Below are positions 1-4,586 of a stretch of DNA of 6,605 nt, one piece after another. Position 1 is the stretch's first letter. Each line of letters opens with the position of its first letter. Under the pieces are notes generated by a model. It saw nothing but the letters and a program-made list of their open reading frames with translations. It did no database searches and had not been told where the DNA came from. Made by a program: the position numbers and the translations under genes. Origin of the DNA: Methanosarcina sp. (GTDB taxonomy: Archaea > Halobacteriota > Methanosarcinia > Methanosarcinales > Methanosarcinaceae); assembly GCA_013331265.1 (NCBI GenBank), contig DUGS01000056.1, forward strand, positions 16,609-23,213. The letters are read 5' to 3'.

Positions 1-519
1 AAAAAAGGCGTGCAAAATATTGTAGATCTTGCTCCTCCCCTTCTGGCAAAAAATAAAAACCTGTTATTTGTAATGATAGGAGACGGTCCTCTTAGAAAAC
101 GCCTGGAAAAAAAAGTAGAAGAAACCGGATTATCCAGTAATTTCTATTTTACAGGAGAAATTTCCAGAGGAGAGGTATTCGGGTATCTGGACCTGGCAGA
201 TATCTTTGCCCTTCCTTCCAGTGATGAGGCCTTTGGGATTTCGATTCTGGAAGCAATTTCAAAAAAGGTCCCTGTTGTGGCAATGAATCATAGTGGAGTC
301 TCGGATATTATCAAAAACGGCGTAAACGGCTACCTCGCAGATGACCTTACGGAATTTTCATATTACCTTCAGACTCTGATTGAAAAACCAGCCCTAAGAA
401 CCTTATTTGCTATGAAAGCGAGCCAGGAGCTTTCAAACTACGATTGGAACAGAATATACGAACAAACTAACCAGGTGTATACAAAGGTCATCTATGAAAA
501 ATATCACAATAACAATTGA
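1..519 (+). CDS. Glycosyltransferase family 4 (GT-B fold), C-terminal part, 5' truncated by window edge
   Basis: The reading frame is open from the first base, and its first codons read KKGVQNI. This resembles the 'K-G-V/I-x-x-L' segment that starts the second Rossmann domain of GT4 enzymes, so the protein extends upstream and the GTG at 10 is not the true start. Counting from that GTG, the nucleotide-sugar binding half is clear: FVMIGDGP at 20-27, FTGEI at 47-51, and the family's E-x7-E motif as E73 and E81 within EAFGISILE. These enzymes move a sugar from an NDP-sugar to a lipid, glycan or protein acceptor at the cytoplasmic membrane face; donor and acceptor cannot be read here. The stop overlaps the next gene by 26 bases, so the two are probably co-transcribed and translationally coupled. 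The link to surface polysaccharide or N-glycan synthesis is inferred from that partner. Confidence 0.9.
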   Translation, partial: KKGVQNIVDLAPPLLAKNKNLLFVMIGDGPLRKRLEKKVEETGLSSNFYFTGEISRGEVFGYLDLADIFALPSSDEAFGISILEAISKKVPVVAMNHSGVSDIIKNGVNGYLADDLTEFSYYLQTLIEKPALRTLFAMKASQELSNYDWNRIYEQTNQVYTKVIYEKYHNNN

Positions 520-1207
520 TGTGGAAGAAGACTGTCCACCCATGCTTACAAGTACCAGGGGTATGGAAGAAGGCCTTCCGAAATTACTGGATCTCTTAAA
601 AAAAGAAGGGATAAAGGCCACCTTTTTCGTGACAGGAGTGATGGCGGAACAGTACCCTGACCTAATACGGAGGATTCCGAAAGAAGGGCATGAACTGGGT
701 TGCCATGGCTATAATCATGCACGTTTCGACCGTATGAAAAAGGAAGAGGCAAGGGTCGCACTGAATCATGCAGGAAGCGTGCTCAGGAAATTCGAAAAGC
801 AAGTGGTCTCTTTCAGAGCTCCGAACCTTCAGTTTCCGAAAAGCTATCTCGAACTCCTGGAAGAGGAAGGTTTCCTTTATGATTCTTCAATTGCAGCATA
901 CAAGCCACCATTTTTCCGAAGTGGTGGGAAAAGTAAGATAATAAGAGTTCCTGCCACGATTACATCTTCTTTTCTAAGATTGCCTCCTGACTTTTTTATT
1001 CCACTCATCAGGCGCATAAAAGCTCCTGTGATATTTGTCCATCCCTGGGAGTTCGTGGATATGTCCGAATTGCCGATCCGTCTTGACTGTAAGTTCAATA
1101 CTGGAGAAAACGCCCTCAGTAACCTGGAAACTCTCATCCGTACCCTCAAAACTGAAAACTACCTTTTTTTTACATTAAAGGAAAGAGCAAACATAGAAAA
1201 AAAATGA
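494..1207 (+). CDS. Polysaccharide deacetylase (NodB homology domain, carbohydrate esterase 4-like)
   Basis: The 237-residue protein is essentially one NodB-type deformed (beta/alpha) barrel that hydrolyses N-acetyl (or similar amide) groups on glycans with a divalent metal. Motif 1 is ITIDVEED (6-13), the acidic variant seen in the 'DVE' subgroup instead of TFDDG. Motif 2 is H71-G-Y-N-H75, the metal-binding HxxxH pair. Motif 3 is FRAPN (107-111), followed by the typical GFLYDSS at 126-132. The late motif is FVHPWEF at 181-187, where H183 is the probable catalytic histidine. No signal peptide or membrane segment is visible, so it appears cytoplasmic, acting on a lipid-linked or nucleotide-linked precursor or like PuuE-type small-amide relatives. 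The start lies inside the glycosyltransferase gene. AAAGGTCATC (483-492) resembles the GGTGATC ribosome binding site but sits very close to the ATG, so coupled translation is likely. The natural substrate is unknown. Confidence 0.92.
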   Translation: MKNITITIDVEEDCPPMLTSTRGMEEGLPKLLDLLKKEGIKATFFVTGVMAEQYPDLIRRIPKEGHELGCHGYNHARFDRMKKEEARVALNHAGSVLRKFEKQVVSFRAPNLQFPKSYLELLEEEGFLYDSSIAAYKPPFFRSGGKSKIIRVPATITSSFLRLPPDFFIPLIRRIKAPVIFVHPWEFVDMSELPIRLDCKFNTGENALSNLETLIRTLKTENYLFFTLKERANIEKK

Positions 1208-1208
1208 A

Positions 1209-1234
1209 ATTGGCAGAAAGAAAAATCAGCCAAT
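1209..1234 (+). terminator. Possible stem-loop after the deacetylase stop
   Basis: ATTGGC (1209-1214) and GCCAAT (1229-1234) are perfect inverted arms around a 14-base A-rich loop, starting two bases after the stop codon. No strong T-run follows directly, so it may be an RNA 3'-end processing or stability element more than a terminator. The arms are short and could be chance. Confidence 0.3.
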
Positions 1235-1272
1235 CTGTCCAGAGCATTATTTCAAAAGATTTTGAACTAAGC

Positions 1273-1281
1273 TTAAATATA
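1273..1281 (+). promoter_or_regulatory. TATA-like promoter of the CMD-family gene
   Basis: TTAAATATA lies in an AT-rich gap about 75 bases before the start codon. Archaeal initiation 22-27 bases downstream of the box would give a leader of roughly 50 nucleotides, ending in the ribosome binding site AAGGAG at 1341-1346, eight bases before the ATG. Confidence 0.5.
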
Positions 1282-1354
1282 AAAAAATATCATAATATGT
1301 TTATCGGTTTAACAGCGTGAACTCGTAATTTACAGGTAAAAAGGAGCCATAGAA

Positions 1355-1678
1355 ATGAGAATGCTGGAAGAGTTTTTCCCTGAATTCACCCAGAAGCTGG
1401 ACGAGATTGACCAGCTCTACGCCGAAAAAAGGATGATTGATGAAAAGACCTATCAGTTCATTTGCTTTGCCCTCTCGATAAAAGCCAGGTCCAAACCCTG
1501 TGTCCTGAAACACTTCAAGGGAGCCCTCGAAGCAGGAGCCACAGTCAAAGAACTCTCATATATCTTTGCCCTGGTTATGAGGGAGGCTGCAGGTGCAGAC
1601 GACTGCTGGACCCATGATGTAATCGGAGACTGGAGAGAAATCCTGAAAGGAAATATTTCATGCAGTTGCGAAAAATAA
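1355..1678 (+). CDS. Carboxymuconolactone decarboxylase / AhpD-like family protein
   Basis: The 107-residue all-helical protein matches small CMD-domain proteins in length and pattern. The signature is A44-R-S46-K-P-C49-V-L-K-H53, then ALEAGATVKELSYIFALVMREAAG at 57-80. Redox-active members use CxxCxxxH to reduce disulfides or peroxides. Here the first cysteine is replaced by S46, leaving SxxCxxxH, so classic AhpD dithiol chemistry through this motif is not expected. A further cysteine (C84) and a C-terminal C103-S-C105 pair could supply alternative thiol or metal chemistry. Members usually form oligomers of the CMD fold. The ATG has a good AAGGAG site eight bases upstream; a second in-frame ATG follows two codons later but is less well spaced. 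The gene stands alone and converges on the radical SAM gene. True substrate unknown; family assignment is fairly sure. Confidence 0.88.
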   Translation: MRMLEEFFPEFTQKLDEIDQLYAEKRMIDEKTYQFICFALSIKARSKPCVLKHFKGALEAGATVKELSYIFALVMREAAGADDCWTHDVIGDWREILKGNISCSCEK

Positions 1679-1698
1679 AAGCAAAAGTTTGAAAAGTT
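1670..1698 (-). terminator. T-tract terminator for the radical SAM gene
   Basis: Read on the minus strand, downstream of the stop at 1733, there are four closely spaced runs of 4-5 T (ACTTTTC, ACTTTTG, CTTTTA, TTTTTC). Archaeal RNA polymerase terminates on such oligo-T stretches without needing a hairpin. The tract reaches into the last codons of the convergent CMD gene. The plus strand has only a weaker T-containing stretch here (about 1695-1713). Confidence 0.5.
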
Positions 1699-1732
1699 TT
1701 AGCAAATTATTTCCGGATTACTCGGATAAGAT

Positions 1733-2713
1733 CTAAAAATCAGTCAGCCTGAGCTGCTCTGGACCTGGCAATTTTACTTCTACAGGTTTCATGTAATCGG
1801 CTGAGAGATGGTATTTTTCCATAAGATTCCTGAGCACTCCGTAAAGTTCATCATTATAAGCTCTGTCAGTCCCGCCTTTTGCGTACAATTTGCGGAAAGG
1901 GTCAAGAAGTTCGGGAAAATTGTGCACAAGGAAATTAAAAAAATGCTTTCTGGTTTCGCCCCTTAGGTTAAGAAGACCAGGGAGAGCATAATCTACTTTA
2001 CATTCGGCTGCACGGGAAAGAATTTGTTCGAGATTTTCAGGGATGTCCGTAAGAAAAGGAAGAATTGGCATTATATGAAGCCCGGTAGTCGCCGCTGTGG
2101 CTTTAAAAGCCCGAAGGACTGAAAAACGTTTTTCGGGAGGAGAAGCAAGGGGTTCCAGCAGAGAGCTCAGTTTTTCATCCATTGTTGTGACCGTGACCGC
2201 AATGTTCACGTGCGTCAGTTCAGCAAGTTCTTCAAGCAGGTCGTAATCTCTGAGGATAAGATCAGATTTTGTAGATATGGTAACCGGGTTTTTGTATTTG
2301 ATCATTACAGCCAGAACTTCACGCATCAAGCCGTACTTTGCTTCTGCCGGCTGGTAACTGTCACATACCCCACCTATGTTTATTAGCTCTTTTTTCCAGG
2401 AACGGGCTCCAAGCTGTTTTTCAAGGGCTTCCGCAATGTTTGTCTTTACATAGATTTTTCGGAAAAAGCCAGATCCTTCTGTCCTTTCAGATAAGGATTT
2501 TTCCTCTTTTTCAAGATAACTATGTGAATACAATGCGTAGCAATAATTGCAGCCGTGCTCACATCCTCTATAAATATTCAGATCCCATTGGAACGGCAGT
2601 TTGAGCCTGCTTGTTTCCTTTATTTTATTAAGGGCTTTTTTAACCTGGATTTCCTCAAAAAATCCAGTTGGCTGATCAGGATTAGATGCAAAATAGTAGA
2701 TACTATCACCCAT
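1733..2713 (-). CDS. Radical SAM protein, spore photoproduct lyase-like (SPL/COG1533) family
   Basis: The 326-residue protein carries the radical SAM cluster motif C51-E-H-G-C55-N-Y-C58 in the context NIYRGCEHGCNYCYA, the hallmark of the COG1533 group. These cysteines bind a [4Fe-4S] cluster that cleaves S-adenosylmethionine to a 5'-deoxyadenosyl radical. Other conserved blocks are GGVCDSYQPAE at 114-124, ISTKSDLILRD at 146-156 and LEPLASPPEKR at 186-196. IMPILPFLTD at 214-223 forms a late strand of the TIM barrel. The family includes spore photoproduct lyase, but most archaeal members have no proven substrate, so DNA repair should not be assumed. The ATG at 2713 leaves about 40 residues before the barrel, normal for the family; the ribosome binding site is weak (GTGAAG 12 bases upstream). 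Convergent with the CMD gene and separated from the upstream phosphoribosyltransferase by a terminator-like tract and its own doubled promoter. Confidence 0.93.
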   Translation of the reverse strand: MGDSIYYFASNPDQPTGFFEEIQVKKALNKIKETSRLKLPFQWDLNIYRGCEHGCNYCYALYSHSYLEKEEKSLSERTEGSGFFRKIYVKTNIAEALEKQLGARSWKKELINIGGVCDSYQPAEAKYGLMREVLAVMIKYKNPVTISTKSDLILRDYDLLEELAELTHVNIAVTVTTMDEKLSSLLEPLASPPEKRFSVLRAFKATAATTGLHIMPILPFLTDIPENLEQILSRAAECKVDYALPGLLNLRGETRKHFFNFLVHNFPELLDPFRKLYAKGGTDRAYNDELYGVLRNLMEKYHLSADYMKPVEVKLPGPEQLRLTDF

Positions 2714-2762
2714 AAATAATTACTTCACATAATAAATGACAGCTTGAGACACGAAAGTAGAA

Positions 2763-2808
2763 GATAATCCAGTATTTAAATTGGAGATAATCCAGTATTT
2801 AAATTGGA
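2763..2808 (-). repeat. Perfect 23-bp tandem duplication carrying two TATA boxes (radical SAM gene promoter)
   Basis: Positions 2763-2785 and 2786-2808 are identical and directly adjacent; each starts GATAATCC and ends AAATTGGA on the plus strand. On the minus strand each unit contains AATTTAAATAC, a good archaeal TATA element (cores 2773-2781 and 2796-2804). They lie 60-91 bases before the start codon of the radical SAM gene. Initiation about 25 bases downstream of each box would give leaders of roughly 35-40 and 60 nucleotides, so this may be a doubled promoter. The duplication itself is seen directly; promoter use is inferred. Confidence 0.75.
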
Positions 2809-2815
2809 AAAGAGA

Positions 2816-2832
2816 ATTGAAAAAAATTAAAG
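2816..2832 (-). terminator. T-tract terminator for the phosphoribosyltransferase gene
   Basis: On the minus strand, starting 14 bases past the stop at 2846, the sequence reads CTTTAATTTTTTTCAAT, including a run of seven T. This is a typical archaeal termination signal and argues that the two minus-strand genes are separate transcription units. Confidence 0.45.
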
Positions 2833-2845
2833 TCAGGCTGTAAAC

Positions 2846-3502
2846 TTACTTTTCCGGAAAACTCTGTGCTTTCTCCAGCAGCTCACAGACTTCTTCGTCT
2901 GTGGTCTGGCTAAAGTCCTCATACCAGGCCCCTACTGCATAAAAGGGTTCAGGCGTTGCAGCGCAGATCATTTCGTCTACAATGCCTTTAAAGAACCTGC
3001 ATATATCCGGGGAAGCCGTGGGGACTGCAACGACCAGTTTAGCCGGGTGTTTGGTTTTAAGGGCTTCAACTGCTGCATGCATTGTTGCTCCGGTTGCAAG
3101 TCCATCATCTATCAGGATTATAGTCATATCCCTCATATCCGGCTGGAGGCGGCCCCCGCGATACTTGCGCTCCTTGCGTTCCAGTTCCCGGAGTTCATTT
3201 GCGGCTACCGTAGCAATAACTCTGTCAGGTATTTTATAAGATCTAATTATATCTTCATTCAAAACACGGACGTCCTCAGATGCAATTGCTCCCATTGCCA
3301 GTTCTTCGTTACCTGGAACTCCCAGCTTACGTACTATGAAAACATCCATTTTTACGTTCAGTTCTTTTGCGACTTCAAAAGCTACGGGGACACCTCCCCG
3401 CGGAAGTGCAAGTATCAGCACGTCTGGAAGGTTTGAGTACTTTGAAAGTTTTTTTGCCAGTTGAATTCCTGCATCTACCCGATCTCTGAAAATTGCCCTC
3501 AT
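2846..3502 (-). CDS. Phosphoribosyltransferase domain protein (COG1926-type)
   Basis: The type I PRTase fold is identified by the PRPP loop IILIDDGLATGAT (residues 128-140 from the start chosen here): two acidic residues followed by a glycine-rich turn that holds the ribose-5-phosphate and pyrophosphate of PRPP. The N-terminal FRDRVDAG (5-12), ALPRGGVPVA (32-41) and VRKLGVPGNEELAMGAIA (57-74) are the conserved blocks of the 'predicted phosphoribosyltransferase' COG1926 group, whose acceptor base is unknown. Soluble, 218 residues. An in-frame ATG five codons upstream (3517) has no ribosome binding site. The ATG at 3502 is preceded by GAGGTTGAAGGAA, with GAGG nine bases away, and puts FRDR near the N-terminus as in relatives, so I choose it. 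A promoter and palindromic operator-like site lie just upstream. No purine or pyrimidine salvage neighbour is present to indicate the substrate. Confidence 0.92.
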   Translation of the reverse strand: MRAIFRDRVDAGIQLAKKLSKYSNLPDVLILALPRGGVPVAFEVAKELNVKMDVFIVRKLGVPGNEELAMGAIASEDVRVLNEDIIRSYKIPDRVIATVAANELRELERKERKYRGGRLQPDMRDMTIILIDDGLATGATMHAAVEALKTKHPAKLVVAVPTASPDICRFFKGIVDEMICAATPEPFYAVGAWYEDFSQTTDEEVCELLEKAQSFPEK

Positions 3503-3529
3503 TTCCTTCAACCTCATATTTAATCTGAT

Positions 3530-3548
3530 TAATTCATAATATGAATTA
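3530..3548. promoter_or_regulatory. 19-bp perfect palindrome, candidate operator of the phosphoribosyltransferase gene
   Basis: TAATTCATAATATGAATTA is a perfect inverted repeat of 9+1+9 bases. It lies 28 bases before the chosen start codon. It is immediately downstream (in the minus direction) of a TATA-like element at 3552-3560, so it covers the expected transcription start. In archaea a dimeric repressor bound there would block polymerase. The regulator is unknown. The region is AT-rich, so chance is possible but a 9-bp perfect arm is uncommon. Confidence 0.5.
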
Positions 3549-3551
3549 TAT

Positions 3552-3560
3552 GATTTATAG
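3552..3560 (-). promoter_or_regulatory. TATA-like promoter of the phosphoribosyltransferase gene
   Basis: On the minus strand the sequence reads CTATAAATC, 50-58 bases before the chosen start. Expected initiation near 3528-3530 would give a leader of about 25 nucleotides that contains the GAGGTTGA ribosome binding site. Confidence 0.45.
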
Positions 3561-3609
3561 TATCTAAGTTTGAATCATTTAATGTATGGCTTATTGTGAG
3601 CTAACCCCA

Positions 3610-3990
3610 AGCTAAAGACTTAGCGTCTTCCTGAGTTCATTCTTCGGAGCAACCTCCGCAAGTCATACATGCTCTACCCCACGTCCCGCAGGTGAAGAAT
3701 GTAAAAGTGAAATGTATGAGCGTGATTATACTTGAGATGCATTCAAGCTCCCGGCTTTCCCCCGTTTTCCCCGGCTTTTTCCCCGTCCCTTCAGGAGGTG
3801 TGTACCCTATAATCCAACTTCGTATAGACTGGTTTTCGCATAAGATTGCGGTGACAGTACAACAATATGACATTAACTGCAAAGTAGAAATAATTAATCA
3901 TAACCAATAACAAGAGAATGTAAGTAAGTTGACGCTTATATCAACTGAGCTAAAGACTCAGGGGTTTTACGCTTCTTCCTATAAAACAGG
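3610..3990 (+). mobile_element. Possible relic of an IS200/IS605-like (TnpB-type) element
   Basis: The 11-mer AGCTAAAGACT occurs twice in the same orientation, at 3610-3620 and 3948-3958, each followed by T/C-AG and then a CTTCCT motif. Both copies sit in short hairpins: GCTAA/TTAGC at 3611-3624 and CTGAG/CTCAG at 3945-3961. Two further stems flank the second copy: GTTGA/TCAAC at 3929-3945 and GTTTTA/TAAAAC at 3964-3987. A serial hairpin end without terminal inverted repeats is what IS200/IS605 ends and their TnpB guide-RNA regions look like. The 3640-3830 interior is more GC-rich than its surroundings, as in a decayed gene, but I cannot recognise a transposase, Y1 tyrosine site or intact TnpB zinc ribbon in it. 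The assignment rests on structure alone and is tentative. Confidence 0.3.
3748..3791 (-). repeat. Quasi-repeated G-rich tract (minus strand) with G-quadruplex potential
   Basis: On the plus strand this is a pyrimidine-rich stretch built from four near-repeats of the type CCCCGGCTTTT. On the minus strand it holds five G-runs of 3-5 bases separated by 2, 8, 5 and 6 bases. Flanking DNA has nothing similar. The pattern is visible directly; folding and function are not established. Confidence 0.5.
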
Positions 3991-4122
3991 AGATTCTCAG
4001 ATGCTTTAAGCTAAATGTAACCCCATGTCCAGTTTTATGCTTACTTTGAAATTTTTTAAATGAACATTTTTTTTGTTTGGGAAAAATTTTTTAGGTAATT
4101 AATTTGAAATAGTTAATGATAT

Positions 4123-4156
4123 AATGTTATATTAGTGGAAATGTTATATTAGTGGA
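4123..4156 (+). repeat. 17-bp perfect tandem repeat with TATA-like core
   Basis: AATGTTATATTAGTGGA is present twice back to back (4123-4139 and 4140-4156). Each unit contains GTTATATTAG, a plausible archaeal TATA element in plus orientation. It lies just upstream of the GC-rich foldable island, so it could be a doubled promoter for an RNA starting near 4170. Repeat certain, promoter role inferred. Confidence 0.6.
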
Positions 4157-4169
4157 GTTAGGAAGTAGT

Positions 4170-4411
4170 GGGTATAGAAAACAAGTAAAGAACTGCCTGG
4201 AGACCATTGATCCTGCTCCGGACCAGTATACTTGGGGGAGTATATTGGCGGGGCCGCTGTATTGGGGAATCCAGTAAAAAGGATGTAGTGCCTCCAGGCT
4301 TCTTTTAATTCTGGTTTTACTGTCCTTAACTTTCCGGATCTCGCCGGAAACAGTTAAGGAAGGGGACTTCACATTTTAAAGTTAAAAATTTCCATTAAGA
4401 TATTATTTTTT
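4170..4411 (+). ncRNA. Candidate structured non-coding RNA (orientation inferred)
   Basis: A GC-rich island (59 of 110 bases at 4191-4300 by hand count) sits in very AT-rich DNA and can fold extensively. Stem A: 4223-4232 with 4239-4248, ten pairs including one G-U, closing a six-base G-rich loop. Stem B: 4323-4337 with 4344-4360, fifteen pairs with a two-base bulge and a six-base loop. Stem C: GCCTGGAG (4195-4202) with CTCCAGGC (4292-4299), a long-range helix enclosing stem A. Stem D: CAGTAAAA (4272-4279) with TTTTACTG (4315-4322), which would interlock with stem C as a pseudoknot and abut stem B. TATA-like repeats precede the island and T-runs follow it, which suggests plus-strand transcription from about 4170 to the T-run at 4406-4411 or to that at 4437-4443. 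Both ends are estimates. A short frame with GTG at 4152 and stop at 4275-4277 runs through the island but has no ribosome binding site. Confidence 0.4.
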
Positions 4412-4461
4412 AAATATGGATTTTTTTGCGATAGTATTTTTTTAAATATGGATTTTTTTGC
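4406..4461. repeat. Two 24-bp direct repeats with T-runs, 32-bp period
   Basis: Positions 4406-4429 and 4438-4461 are identical: six T, then AAATATGGA, then seven T and GC. They are separated by eight bases. They could act as tandem T-tract terminators for the candidate RNA upstream, or as paired binding sites upstream of the regulator's TATA box. The period of about three helical turns puts both copies on the same DNA face, which favours protein binding. The repeat is certain and its role is inferred. Confidence 0.65.
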
Positions 4462-4478
4462 CTTAGGTTCTAGATAAC

Positions 4479-4496
4479 ATTTATATCTATATATTA
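4479..4496 (+). promoter_or_regulatory. TATA-like promoter of the FilR1-domain regulator gene
   Basis: CATTTATATCTATATATT contains TTTATATC, close to the methanogen TATA consensus, about 100 bases before the start codon. The predicted leader is about 75 nucleotides. The two 24-bp direct repeats end 18 bases upstream of this element. Confidence 0.5.
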
Positions 4497-4586
4497 ATGA
4501 TTATTCCAATGACATATTTATTTGAAATTTTCATAAAATTGTATCTACCAGATAGATGCTGATTTACGTTAGAAGGCACAAACCGG

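Larger units (their letters stand above)
3518..4586. other. 1.07-kb intergenic region without a convincing protein gene
   Basis: No reading frame here resembles a known protein. The stretch consists of the phosphoribosyltransferase promoter (3530-3560) and a GC-richer block with paired hairpin motifs (3610-3990) that may be an insertion-sequence relic. A very AT-rich spacer (about 4015-4122) follows. Then come a 17-bp tandem repeat, a foldable GC-rich island (4195-4360), two 24-bp T-rich direct repeats, and the regulator promoter. Each is listed separately. Open frames of about 80-90 codons exist in the GC-richer blocks on both strands, but they have low-complexity or uninformative sequence and no good ribosome binding site. 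Confidence 0.6.

Noticed and set aside
2846..3517. Longer form of the phosphoribosyltransferase starting at 3517
   Set aside because: No ribosome binding site precedes that ATG, and the GAGG of the internal start overlaps it. The 3502 start fits both the ribosome site and the family N-terminus.
3637..3882. 81-codon open frame on the minus strand ending in a cysteine-rich tail (TCGTWGRACMTCGGCSEE)
   Set aside because: The tail mimics a zinc ribbon, but the rest is driven by the G-rich repeat tract, there is no ribosome binding site, and the plus strand is open over the same stretch. I could not match it to TnpB or any family.
3692..3910. 72-codon open frame on the plus strand, open even further upstream
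   Set aside because: No recognisable domain, no ribosome binding site, and sequence dominated by the pyrimidine-rich repeat. It may be a decayed fragment, but coding cannot be supported.
4152..4277. Short plus-strand frame from a GTG, with a protein-like stretch DPAPDQYTWGS
   Set aside because: It looks somewhat natural and could be a 41-residue small protein, but the GTG lies in the tandem repeat without a ribosome binding site. I keep it only as an alternative to the RNA.
4127..4372. 81-codon open frame on the minus strand across the foldable island
   Set aside because: Its sequence is dictated by the long inverted repeats, it has no good start context, and it ends inside the 17-bp tandem repeat. 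RNA structure explains the block better.
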